Source: JACRLV01 sp045863555
GTDB taxonomy: Bacteria; Planctomycetota; Phycisphaerae; UBA1845; Fen-1342
DNA length: 64,000 nt
Direction of reading: 5' to 3'
Assembly: GCA_045863555.1 (NCBI GenBank)
Contig: BTUU01000021.1
Span: forward strand, 1-64,000
A program made the position numbers and the translations under genes. Shown here piece after piece: positions 8,880-16,639 of this stretch. Under the pieces are notes generated by a model. It ran no database searches, was not told the DNA's origin, and saw only the letters and a list, made by a program, of their open reading frames with translations. Numbering within the stretch: position 1 is the first letter of the stretch; each line of letters starts with the position of its first letter.

Positions 8880-9794
8880 ATGACAAAGGCCAATAAGACA
8901 GGCGGGATTCGGTTTGTTCGGTACATGCCAGCGCTTCTCGACGCGCTCCGCGATCTCGGCGGCTCCGGGACGCCGGCTGAAGTCGCGGACGCCGTCGCCC
9001 GGAGGCTCGCGCTGAAGGAAGCGGACCTCGCCAAAGCACATCCGAAGTCAGGGCGTAGCGTGTTTCGTAATGACGTTGCGTGGGCGAGGAACTATCTCAA
9101 TTACGAAGGCCTCGTCGATTCTTCGGAGCGCGGCATATGGGCGCTCTCGGGCGAATCTCGGACTAGGACTTTGACGGCCGACGAAGCGCACGAAATCGTG
9201 CGGAGATGGGTGAAAATCCACCGCGAACGTCGCCTAGCACGCGACGGTGATCCCGCTGAGGATGGCGATCCGTCGATCGAGCCTGATCATGGCGGCATCC
9301 CCCCGAATTTGCCGGTCGATCTTCTCTCAGTAATTAAGTCGCTCCCCCCGGCCGGGTTCGAACGGCTTTGTCAACGGCTGTTGCGCGAATCGGGATTTCA
9401 GGAGGTTCACGTAACCGGTCGGAGCTCAGACGGCGGGATCGACGGGCACGGGGTGCTCCAGATCAACGCGCTGGTCACTTTTCGCGTGCTGTTTCAGTGT
9501 AAGCGATATGGGGGTGCAGTCCCTCCAAAGGAACTTCGCGACTTCCGTGGAGCGATGACCGGGCGGACCGACAAGGGGATCTTCCTGACCACGGGTACAT
9601 TCTCGACCGAAGCGCGGCGTGAGGCGGGCCGCGAAGGCGCCCCGCCGATCGAGTTGGTTGATGGCGAGCGCCTTGTTGCTCTATTCGAGAACTTGCGATT
9701 GGGAGTCAGACCGAGAACTGTCTTCGACGTGGACGCCGCGTTTTTTGACGAATTCCGTGAAAAACCTCCCGCGGCGCTCGGAGAAGGTCAGTAG
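8880..9794 (+). CDS. mrr: Mrr-type restriction endonuclease
   Basis: 304 residues. The N-terminal about 100 residues form a winged-helix Mrr_N domain (FVRYMPALLDALRDLGGSG, FRNDVAWARNYLNYEGLVD, RGIWALS). The C-terminal part is a PD-(D/E)xK Mrr catalytic fold: FERLCQRLLRESGFQEVHV, SSDGGIDGHGVL (active-site Asp), VLFQCKRYGGAV (QxK), then DKGIFLTTGTFSTEARREA. Mrr proteins are type IV enzymes that cut DNA carrying foreign modifications. GAGGTAGGA upstream of ATG 8880 is a plausible ribosome site. The catalytic residues look intact. It converges with the HEPN-like gene, leaving an 86-bp gap; no methylase is adjacent, consistent with type IV action. Confidence 0.88.
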   Translation: MTKANKTGGIRFVRYMPALLDALRDLGGSGTPAEVADAVARRLALKEADLAKAHPKSGRSVFRNDVAWARNYLNYEGLVDSSERGIWALSGESRTRTLTADEAHEIVRRWVKIHRERRLARDGDPAEDGDPSIEPDHGGIPPNLPVDLLSVIKSLPPAGFERLCQRLLRESGFQEVHVTGRSSDGGIDGHGVLQINALVTFRVLFQCKRYGGAVPPKELRDFRGAMTGRTDKGIFLTTGTFSTEARREAGREGAPPIELVDGERLVALFENLRLGVRPRTVFDVDAAFFDEFREKPPAALGEGQ

Positions 9795-9880
9795 CGACAA
9801 GCGCGTTCCCCGAAGCCCGTAAAGGCGATCAACGACGGTGCGTCAAGGGACGCCCCCTACGGAACTTCGGAACTTCGGCG

Positions 9881-10903
9881 CTATTCAAACGCCGCAGGCG
9901 GAAATAGGCCCGTCTCGACCGATCGGTCGTAGAGCCATCGCAAGGAACTCTGATCGCGGCCGGCGGACTTACACAATTTTCGAACAAGCGTAATCGAAGC
10001 GTCGCAACACCGAAGCGCGGCGCTTGAATTGGAGTGAAGCCCTAGCAGTTGTTCGACCTTAGCCGGGATGAATCTATCCTCCGTGAACTCGTAGTGATGC
10101 GAAGGATGGACAATCGCATCGCGAATATCTCTGAAGTCGGTCAAGAATAGCCGCACATCTTCGTCTTGGTCGGTAAGCTCGGGATATCGTGCACCTGAAG
10201 CCACGCGGGGATATTTCAGAAGCTTGTCCTTGAATTTGACATACTTCGTGCTTCCATCCGCCTTACGCTCGGCGAGTAACCCCCGCTCCGATGGCGTGAG
10301 CGCGTCCCATTTGGATAACAGCGCCTCGACGGCAATTCCATTCAAGTACGACTCAACGAAGTAATACGCCGATCCCACAATTGAACGAACAAGCCACGCT
10401 TCGCATTTGTGCTCCTCCGGCCGCGTCTGTGTTAGCAAATGATTCACTGCCATCGCCATGTCTTCATACATGGCTGACTCGGCGGTCCACACCTCCGGGC
10501 GCGCTTGTCGTTCGTAGAATCCCCTTGCTCTCACGAAAATCAGTGCGTACGGAGGCAGCTTTTCGGAAACCGAATAGAGCCGTGGAAAGCGACGCTTATG
10601 GTCCCAGGCTTGAAGGAATACCCCGGACGACTCTGGCGGCACCTTGAGCAACTCGGCCCGTAGCTCTCCGAGATCGGCGGTCGCGCCGCTCTCGTTGATT
10701 AGCTTGGCGAGTATTGGCTCGATTTGGTCCCGTGCTTCTCGCGTTGAAACCGCGCCGCTCTGGAGGGATCTGCGCCACTTCGCGATTTTGTCGTTGAACC
10801 GCCCGTCCAACCAAAAGCAGTATCGAGCAAGCGTCTCCACGTCATCAATCAACCGGAGGGTGCTTCCGGAGTTCTGTTTTCGACGCGACCGTGCCGAGGC
10901 CAT
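9881..10903 (-). CDS. HEPN-like protein of unknown function
   Basis: 340 residues from ATG 10903 (MASARSRRKQN); an in-frame ATG about 42 bases upstream is possible, and the long open frame beyond that runs through tandem repeats. No named family is recognised with confidence. The C-terminal half is helical: WLVRSIVGSAYYFVESYLNG, then a charged loop, then FRDIRDAIVHPSHHYEF, which carries the R-x4-H motif (RDAIVH) characteristic of HEPN ribonuclease/toxin domains, and a final helix CDASITLVRKLC. The N-terminal half (LARYCFWLDGRF, IEPILAKLINES) is unassigned. It sits head-to-tail against mrr, as defence genes often cluster. The HEPN call is inference from one motif plus helix pattern. Confidence 0.5.
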   Translation of the reverse strand: MASARSRRKQNSGSTLRLIDDVETLARYCFWLDGRFNDKIAKWRRSLQSGAVSTREARDQIEPILAKLINESGATADLGELRAELLKVPPESSGVFLQAWDHKRRFPRLYSVSEKLPPYALIFVRARGFYERQARPEVWTAESAMYEDMAMAVNHLLTQTRPEEHKCEAWLVRSIVGSAYYFVESYLNGIAVEALLSKWDALTPSERGLLAERKADGSTKYVKFKDKLLKYPRVASGARYPELTDQDEDVRLFLTDFRDIRDAIVHPSHHYEFTEDRFIPAKVEQLLGLHSNSSAALRCCDASITLVRKLCKSAGRDQSSLRWLYDRSVETGLFPPAAFE

Positions 10904-10948
10904 TGGTGAGATGATACCGCAGCCGCTTCGAAGGTCGATCACCATCAG

Positions 10949-10995
10949 CCGGGTACGGGGTACCGGGTGCCGGGTGGCCGGGTGGCCGGGTGGCA
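10949..10995. repeat. degenerate GGGTGCC/GGGTGGCC tandem repeat
   Basis: Short-period units (gggtacc, gggtgcc, gggtggcc, gggtggcc) run in tandem just upstream of the HEPN-like gene. The whole gap 10904-11183 otherwise shows no gene. It resembles the other short-word repeats of this window in style. Confidence 0.65.
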
Positions 10996-11183
10996 TCTCG
11001 ACGCGAGCGGTTCGCGGTGCCGCGCTTGAAGTCGAAGCACCTTGAATCGCGGCGGCGGCTTCGAATTCTCTCACCTCCGCTCGAGTCGACATGCTTCGGC
11101 GCACGCGCCCGCCGCCATTCCCGCCCGGGAACACTGCTCACAAAGCGAGTGGTACGGCGACTGCGAGCCTGCGCCACTTTTCC

Positions 11184-12428
11184 TCAACCCGCGCCCGCGC
11201 CGAAGTTTGAGAGAAGCGTCGCGAGGTCGGTGAGGTCCACGTCGGCGTCTCCGTCGACGTCGCAGGGCGAGTCCGGCGGCAGCGGGACGTTGAAGCAACT
11301 GAGCAGCGTCGCGAGGTCCTGGAGGTCGACGTCGGCGTCTTCGTCGAGGTCGCCGGGGATCACCGGGGTGAGCAGGAAGCCGTGGCCGAGCTCGTTGTTG
11401 CGGACGCCGCCGCCGACGATCTGGCCCTTGTCGTTCATCGCCAGCGGCAGGATCGACTGCCAGCCGCTGAGGTCGACGACGTGGTCGAGCAGGTCGATCC
11501 GCACGCCGTCCTGCCAGAGGAAGCCGTGGAACGTGTCGCTGAGATCGTCGAGGTTGATGTAGAAGCCCGTGACCTGGCCGCGACGGTTGATCGCGGTGGC
11601 GACGCCCTGCGGCCGGACGAATTCGGGGACGGGGCGGGTGATCTCCGCGCCGCTCCAGAGCGCGGCCTGTTCGGGCTGGCTGATGTGGAACTGGGCTTCG
11701 CCGACGACGGCGCCGGCTTCGTTGATGGACCAGGCGCGGCTGGTGACGCCGGTGAGGGGCGGATTGCGGTGGAGATCGGTGACGGCGTCGCTTTGCCAGC
11801 GGAGGGCGTGGGTGCCGCCGGCGTTGAAGCCGTAGCCCACGACGACGGCGCTGTCGTTCACGCCGGTCGGGTTCGTGAGGATTCCGAGATCGCTGACGAC
11901 GCCCGCGGCATCGAGCAGGAAGCCGCGGACCTGCGTTTGGCCGGGGGGCGTGGCCGTGCCGACGAGGAGGCCGCCCGGGCTCGCGGCGGTGGCGGCGCGG
12001 AGTTGCAGGGGATCGCCGCCGGTGACGAGGGAGTTCAGGTCGGTGATTTCGGCAAGGAGCCAGGCGGCGGCCGTCGCGTCGATCGTGATGCGGACCTGGT
12101 GGCCGATGTACTCGACGGTGACGAGCTGCGACTCGCCGAAGACGCGGCCGTCGGCGGCGACGGCCCAGGCGTAGGAGGCGTTGTCTCCGGGCAGGAGCGG
12201 GGGGAACTCGACGCTGCCGTCGGGGCGCCAGACGATCGCGCGGGCGAGGAATTCGGGGAGCACCTCGAAGCCGGCGATGACGCCGGCGTTGTTGATGCCG
12301 CGGCCTTCGCACTGGAGCACGCCGAAGGGGGCGGCCCGCTCGGTGAGGTCGTGGATGCGGTAGGTCTGGGCGTGGGCGGCGGTGGAGAGGGTGGCGAGGG
12401 CGGCGATGAGGGCGAATCGAGGCGGCAT
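11184..12428 (-). CDS. secreted HAF-repeat protein with dockerin-like tail
   Basis: 414 residues. AGGAG stands 7 bases before ATG 12428; residues 1-20 (RFALIAALATLSTAAHAQ) are a signal peptide. The body is built of HAF-type repeats, each with a motif like INNAGVIAGFE, VNDSAVVVGYGFNAG, INEAGAVVGEAQ, INRRGQVTGFYI, MNDKGQIVGGG followed by HALRW/HGFLW blocks, which typically form a beta-propeller-like extracellular domain. The C-terminus carries two EF-hand repeats (GDLDEDADVDLQDLATLLS and DVDGDADVDLTDLATLLS), that is, a dockerin-like Ca2+-binding module. The biochemical function is unknown; the context is one of several dockerin-tailed secreted proteins in this window. Confidence 0.8.
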   Translation of the reverse strand: MPPRFALIAALATLSTAAHAQTYRIHDLTERAAPFGVLQCEGRGINNAGVIAGFEVLPEFLARAIVWRPDGSVEFPPLLPGDNASYAWAVAADGRVFGESQLVTVEYIGHQVRITIDATAAAWLLAEITDLNSLVTGGDPLQLRAATAASPGGLLVGTATPPGQTQVRGFLLDAAGVVSDLGILTNPTGVNDSAVVVGYGFNAGGTHALRWQSDAVTDLHRNPPLTGVTSRAWSINEAGAVVGEAQFHISQPEQAALWSGAEITRPVPEFVRPQGVATAINRRGQVTGFYINLDDLSDTFHGFLWQDGVRIDLLDHVVDLSGWQSILPLAMNDKGQIVGGGVRNNELGHGFLLTPVIPGDLDEDADVDLQDLATLLSCFNVPLPPDSPCDVDGDADVDLTDLATLLSNFGAGAG

Positions 12429-12554
12429 GGCTTTCTCCTGCGCGTGGAGAGCGGCTGGTGGTTTATGGTAACGCGCGGCGCGGGGGCGGAGGGGGAATTT
12501 CGGGCACGATGATTGGAGCGGCTGATTCGCACCAACGGTGCAGCGTAGCCCCAG

Positions 12555-12799
12555 CCCAGGGCAACGCCCTGGGGTACAAATCGGTGAACTTGAAAGCCCT
12601 GAAGGGGCGCTCCAACGGCTGCGTTGGGGCGCCCCTTCAGGGCTTTGGCGCTGCGCGACCAGGTCCCGGGGCGTTGCCCCGGGCTCTGGCTATTGAGCCC
12701 CTTTGGGGCAGAATGCAGCAGCCGGCTCGTGTCGCGCGGAGTGCAGCAGCCGGCTCGTGTCGCGCGGAGTGCACGCGGCCGGCTCGTGTCACGCGGAGC
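12555..12799. repeat. cluster of GC-rich palindromes plus 28-bp tandem repeat
   Basis: Hairpin 1, 12555-12573 (CCCAGGGC AAC GCCCTGGG). Hairpin 2, 12593-12646, is a near-perfect 54-bp palindrome with arms of 18+6 bp (AAAGCCCTGAAGGGGCGC outer arm, one mismatch, then CCAACG/CGTTGG around a GCTG loop). Hairpin 3, 12665-12683 (CCCGGGGC/GCCCCGGG). Hairpin 4, 12697-12709 (GCCCC TTT GGGGC). Then a 28-bp unit (gcagcagccggctcgtgtcg...) at 12715-12742 and 12743-12770 with a diverged third copy to 12799. It occupies most of the 596-bp gene-free gap 12429-13024. It looks like a composite mobile or recombinogenic intergenic repeat; no transposase or intact gene is present. Confidence 0.75.
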
Positions 12800-13024
12800 C
12801 CGCCCCGCGCCCGGATTGCGTCGCGCGAAGTCAACCACGAGCGCGGGAGCGCTTTTGTCCGCCAAGTATGTCACGCGCCCGCCTCGCCTCCGCTTGCGGG
12901 TCAGGCTCCGATTTGACGGCCTGCGACGCCAACTTCACGCGTTGCGGTATGAGCTCGGCCGATCGCAGCTTGAGGGGGCGGCGGGGTTGGGGTACACCTT
13001 CCCGCTGAATTCCGGAGCTTGAAA

Positions 13025-14656
13025 ATGCAACTGCCGCAGACGCAATATGACGTCCTCAATCACCTTCGTACCGCGGGCGAGCCGCCGCGGATTCCTGACC
13101 TGGCGGCCGCGATCGGGCTGGATCAGTCGCCGGTGGCCGCGGCGTGCGTGGAGCTGGAGCAGCGCGGGTGGGTGACGATCGCTGAATCGGCGTACGACGA
13201 GGTTTCGCTGGGCAAGGAGGGCGAGGCGTTCGCGGGGCAGCCGTTGCCGGAGCGGGTGATCGTAGGCGTGCTCGCGGGGCAGGGCGGGCGGTGCAAGGTT
13301 ACGGAGATTCCGAATCACTGCGGGCTGAATGCCGGGCAGGTGGGGCAGTCGCTGCGGCTGCTGGCGCAGCGCGGGTGGGCGGTGAAGGAGGGCGACACGC
13401 TCGTGCTCCAGGATGGCGGGCGGGGGCTGACCGAGGCGAAAACGGCCGATGAGGCGCTGCTGGCGGCGCTGGCCGGCGGGCGGGCGGCGCGGTCGGATGA
13501 ACTGGCCGGGCAAGGGATTGATGTCGGCGCGGCAGTGAAGCTCCTGGCGGGTCGCAAGGGTGTGCTGAACGTGAAGCCGCGGACCGAGCGGCGGGTGGCG
13601 CTGACGGACGCCGGGCGGGCGGCGCTGGCGGGCGGGGTTTCGGGGCGGCGGGCGGTGACGCAGCTCACGCCGGAGCTGATGAGCGAGGGGGCGTGGAAGG
13701 ACGTCGATTTTCAGCCGTATGACGTGACGCTCGCGGCGAAGACGGTGCACCCGGGCAAGGAGCACGCGTTTCAGCGGACGCTCGACAAGGTGCGGCGCGT
13801 GTTCCTCGAGATGGGCTTCAGCGAAGTCGTCTCGCCGTGGGTGGAGTCGAGCTTCTGGGATTTCGATGCGCTCTTTCAGCCGCAGGACCACCCGGCCCGC
13901 GATATGCAGGATACGTTCTATATCGCCAGGCCGGACCGATGCCGGCTGCCGGATGAGGCGCTGGTCGAGCGGATTCGGCGGGTGCACGAGGACGGCGGGG
14001 ATACGGGGTCGACGGGCTGGCGGTACCGCTGGTCGCGCGAGACGGCGACGAAGCCGGTGCTGCGGACGCACACGACGGCGGCGACGATTCGGGCGCTGGC
14101 GGAGCATGCAAGTAGAGGGGACACGGTAACAAGGGGACAAGGGGACAAGGTCACAAAGGGACAAGCGGCCGCCGCGGCTGATTCTTGTCACCTTGTTCCC
14201 TTGTCACCTTGTTCCCCTCCCGGCAAGTACTTCGTCATCGGGCCGGTGTTTCGGCGGGAGACGGTGGATTACAAGCATCTGCCGGTTTTTCACCAGGTGG
14301 ACGGGATTATTGTCGATCCGAAGGCGAGCCTGGCGACGCTGCTGGGGACGCTGGGGGCGTTTTACGCGAAGATGGGCTTCCCGAAGGTGCGGTTCCGGCC
14401 GAGCTTTTTCCCCTATACCGAGCCGAGCGCGGAGGTGTATCTCTGGCTGGAGCATCGGCAGGAATGGGTGGAGATGGGCGGGTCGGGGATCTTCCGGCCG
14501 GAGGTGACGCAGCCGCTGGGGATCCGCGACCGCGTGCTGGCTTGGGGGCTGGGGCTGGAGCGGCTGGCGATGATGATCCACGGGCTGAAGTCGATCGGGG
14601 AGTTGTACTTCGCGACGATGCCGTGGCTGCGGGAGGCGCCGCTGAGCCGGGCGTAG
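13025..14656 (+). CDS. pheS: phenylalanyl-tRNA synthetase alpha chain, archaeal/eukaryotic type
   Basis: 543 residues from ATG 13025 (GGAG 8 bases upstream; TTG 13019 is also in frame). Two or three winged-helix modules (about 1-190) precede the class II core: LTPELMSEGAWKDVDFQPYD, HAFQRTLDKVRRVFLEMGF, FQPQDHPARDMQDTFY, HEDGGDTGSTGWRYRW, VLRTHTT, motif 2 in VFRRETVDYKHLPVFHQVDG, motif 3 in LGLERLAMM. The extra N-terminal domains and the FQPQDHPARDMQDTFY/GGDTGSTGW blocks are those of archaeal/eukaryotic-type PheRS alpha, longer than the roughly 330-350 residue bacterial chain. About 37 residues (near 362-399) are an insertion made from a palindromic repeat. The enzyme charges tRNA-Phe; no pheT is adjacent. 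Confidence 0.9.
   Translation: MQLPQTQYDVLNHLRTAGEPPRIPDLAAAIGLDQSPVAAACVELEQRGWVTIAESAYDEVSLGKEGEAFAGQPLPERVIVGVLAGQGGRCKVTEIPNHCGLNAGQVGQSLRLLAQRGWAVKEGDTLVLQDGGRGLTEAKTADEALLAALAGGRAARSDELAGQGIDVGAAVKLLAGRKGVLNVKPRTERRVALTDAGRAALAGGVSGRRAVTQLTPELMSEGAWKDVDFQPYDVTLAAKTVHPGKEHAFQRTLDKVRRVFLEMGFSEVVSPWVESSFWDFDALFQPQDHPARDMQDTFYIARPDRCRLPDEALVERIRRVHEDGGDTGSTGWRYRWSRETATKPVLRTHTTAATIRALAEHASRGDTVTRGQGDKVTKGQAAAAADSCHLVPLSPCSPPGKYFVIGPVFRRETVDYKHLPVFHQVDGIIVDPKASLATLLGTLGAFYAKMGFPKVRFRPSFFPYTEPSAEVYLWLEHRQEWVEMGGSGIFRPEVTQPLGIRDRVLAWGLGLERLAMMIHGLKSIGELYFATMPWLREAPLSRA
14110..14222. repeat. palindromic ACAAGG-word repeat inserted in frame in pheS
   Basis: The left arm consists of tandem words (acacggtaac, aaggggacaaggggacaagg, tcacaaagggacaag) and the right arm of their complement (cttgtcaccttgttccc, ttgtcaccttgttcccc), with a GC-rich centre ggccgccgcggctg. 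The approximately 111-bp block is a multiple of three, keeps the pheS frame open and replaces the short loop expected between THTTAATIRALAEH and PGKYFVIGPVFRRE. It encodes low-complexity residues such as GDTVTRGQGDKVTKGQ and LVPLSPCSPP. The same words recur near 54960. Confidence 0.85.
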
Positions 14657-14674
14657 GCGGTCGGTAGCGCGACG

Positions 14675-15604
14675 ATGCAGATCCGCACGTACACAGTCAT
14701 TCCGGACCGGGTTGAGCTTCGGCCGTATCTGAAGCGGCATGAGGTGATTGCGCATTGCCCGCAGGAAGACGGCAGCGTCGCGATCCTGCTTCACGTCGGC
14801 GCTGCGGACTATCGAAGCGGGGACGGCTGTTTTCCCAAGGCTGTTTCGCGCGATCACAACTACGTCGTCCTCCACATTCGCGAAGGACTCGTGGCGGTGA
14901 CGGGAATTGAGCGGCGTACGCGAAACGACCACTTTGTGCAGATCGACGGCGAGGGTCGCATCCTGCTCGTCGGCGCACGGTGCGAATTCGCTGGAGAGTC
15001 TCCGGAGCCGAACGCCGCGCTCCTTTCCCCGGATGGCGAAACGGTGGGCGAATTGACGCTGGGCGATGGGATCGCAGATGTTCACCTGACCGGAGACCGA
15101 ATCTGGGTCTCCTACTTCGACGAAGGCACGTTCGGCGTGTGGGGCGGAGGTCGACCGATTGGGGCATGCGGGATTCGGCGTTTCGATCTCCGGGGCGGGA
15201 GCGACTACGAGTACCTCGCGCCCGCGAAGCTCGCGATCCTCGATTGTTATGCGATGACGGCCGTTTCAGACAACGATGCGTGGGCGTGCTATCACCCCGA
15301 CTTCCCCGTCGTCCGTATCCGGCCCGGGCGGCCGGTTGAGTGGTGGGCCTCGCCCGTGTCGGGGGCGAGCGGGATCGCCGTGCGGCCGCCGTTCGTGGCA
15401 CTCCTGGGCAGCTACGACGACAAGTACACGGTATCGGTGTTGAAGCTCGCGGGCGAACACATGCTGGAACTGGTGGCGAAGGTCCGCTTGGCCTTTGCTG
15501 ATGAGGATCCGATTCCGGTCGATCGCATGCGGGCGCGGGCGGATCGGATTCACGTGCTTTCTGACGGCCGGGTCGCGACGATCCGGATCGCCGATCTGGT
15601 TTGA
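14675..15604 (+). CDS. hypothetical protein, beta-propeller-like
   Basis: 309 residues, not recognised. No signal peptide or membrane segment. Repeated strand patterns such as SVAILLHVGAADY, NYVVLHIREGLVAVTG, GRILLVGARCEF, IADVHLTGDRIWVSYFDEG and FVALLGSYDDKYTVSVLKL, each separated by about 40 residues, suggest a WD40/NHL-like propeller in the cytoplasm. The EGTFGVWGGGRPIGACGIRRFD block, where a stretch typical of such propellers names the object and its state, is the most distinctive. The ribosome site is weak (gtcggtagcgcgacg). It follows pheS by 18 bp and may be co-transcribed, but no functional link is evident. Confidence 0.6.
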   Translation: MQIRTYTVIPDRVELRPYLKRHEVIAHCPQEDGSVAILLHVGAADYRSGDGCFPKAVSRDHNYVVLHIREGLVAVTGIERRTRNDHFVQIDGEGRILLVGARCEFAGESPEPNAALLSPDGETVGELTLGDGIADVHLTGDRIWVSYFDEGTFGVWGGGRPIGACGIRRFDLRGGSDYEYLAPAKLAILDCYAMTAVSDNDAWACYHPDFPVVRIRPGRPVEWWASPVSGASGIAVRPPFVALLGSYDDKYTVSVLKLAGEHMLELVAKVRLAFADEDPIPVDRMRARADRIHVLSDGRVATIRIADLV

Positions 15605-15734
15605 TCGGTGTTCTGGCGAGCCGGCCGATCTGCCGTGTGAATGGGCAAGGGCCGGCCGCGTGAACCGGGATTTCTCAAGGGTCGGGGTCGGGCTTCCTGT
15701 TTCCTCTCCTGAGCGAACGAAACAGGAGATGACC

Positions 15735-16154
15735 ATGCTCGACCGGATTTCAAAGATGACCGCCACGCAGGATGAATCGATCGGCGTTGATGCGCAGACG
15801 ATCGAGAGCGGAAAGATGCTTGCCACGATCGGCTACGTTCTGTGGCCCGTCGCGTTGCTGCCGCTGATCAAGAAAGACAACGCGTACAGCCTGTATCACG
15901 CCCGGCAGGCCGTGGCGCTGCTCGTTGCGGCGGTGGCCGCGATGATCCCGCTGTGGGGGATCTTCTTTGTCTTCGCGATCATCAAGCTCGGCGTCGTCGC
16001 GATGATTCTCTCGCTGGCCTTCACGGCCGTTGCGCTCGGCTTCGTCGTCGTCGGCGCGATGAACGCGTGGAACGGGCGCGTCCGGCCGCTGCCGCTGCTT
16101 TCGGGGCTCGTGCAACGGCTCTTCGGCCGTGAAGCGTCGCTCGCACAGGCATAG
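15735..16154 (+). CDS. DUF4870/Tic20-like membrane protein
   Basis: 139 residues. ATG 15735 is preferred because AGGAG lies 7 bases upstream; the ATG at 15729 almost abuts the AGGAG. Three or four hydrophobic segments follow a polar N-terminus: SGKMLATIGYVLWPVALLPL, YHARQAVALLVAAVAAMIPL, FVFAIIKLGVVAMILSLAFT, AVALGFVVVGAMNAWNG. The short polar loop KKDNAYSLYHARQA after the first segment matches the YHxxQ signature of DUF4870/Tic20-like proteins. An inner-membrane protein of unknown role, small and single-domain as is usual for the family. It is monocistronic by spacing. Confidence 0.7.
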   Translation: MLDRISKMTATQDESIGVDAQTIESGKMLATIGYVLWPVALLPLIKKDNAYSLYHARQAVALLVAAVAAMIPLWGIFFVFAIIKLGVVAMILSLAFTAVALGFVVVGAMNAWNGRVRPLPLLSGLVQRLFGREASLAQA

Positions 16155-16206
16155 GGACGGGGGCGTGGCCGCGCACGCCGGAACGAGCGCGGGCGGAACC
16201 GTCGAA

Positions 16207-16602
16207 TCAACGCCGGCTCGGGCGGCGGGTGAGCCCCGCGGCATGCACGTGTGAACGCCGCAGGCTATTGCGGAGCTGCGTGCCGCGCGGGCTGCGGACG
16301 CGGTAGCCGACGGCGAGGATGGCGGGGAGGCTGTAATAGCGGAGCGTTCGTTGCACACGGCGGGCGCCCTCGACTCGAACTTGTAAGGATTCCTTACAAG
16401 TTGCGGATTCGTCCAGCTCTCCTTCCTCGTAAATGGCCTTCAGGTGAATCGTTACGTTCTGCGGAGTGACATCGAAAAGTTCCGCGACCAGCGCCTGTGT
16501 CAGCCAGATCGTCTCGTTTTCAAACCGGCACTCGATGCGCGTCCGGCCGTCGTCGGTCTGGTAGAGGATGAGCGAGGATTTCGGGCTGTCGTGCTCGGGC
16601 AT
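16207..16602 (-). pseudogene. RhuM-family protein remnant (3' truncated)
   Basis: The minus strand encodes 131 residues beginning MPEHDSPKSSLILYQ. The first about 100 match the RhuM family (IECRFENETIWLTQALVAELFDVTPQNVTIHLKAIYEEGELDE, YYSLPAILAVGYRVRSPRGTQ), a group of Bro/KilA-like DNA-binding proteins found on genomic islands. After RGTQLRN the expected RQWATxxLxEY continuation is replaced by LRRSHVHAAGLTRRPSRR and a stop, while intact members run to about 300 residues or more. The loss of the C-terminal two thirds argues for a decayed gene. It lies directly beside the HARE-HTH gene on the same strand. Confidence 0.75.
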
Positions 16603-16639
16603 GCGAGATCTCGCGGCGTCGTAATCGACGAATCCCCCG

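Noticed and set aside
8562..8883. Short frames on either strand across the 21-bp repeat as genes
   Set aside because: No ribosome site and mostly repeat-derived residues; kept as a repeat with a finding instead.
8350..9039. Extension of the FN3-like gene frame up to 9039 on the minus strand
   Set aside because: The added residues are Arg/Ala/Ser-rich, cross the 21-bp repeat and the start of mrr, and lack a ribosome site; the start at 8349 has GGGAGG.
12715..12799. 28-bp repeats as a CRISPR array
   Set aside because: Units are directly adjacent with no spacers and number only two and a half.
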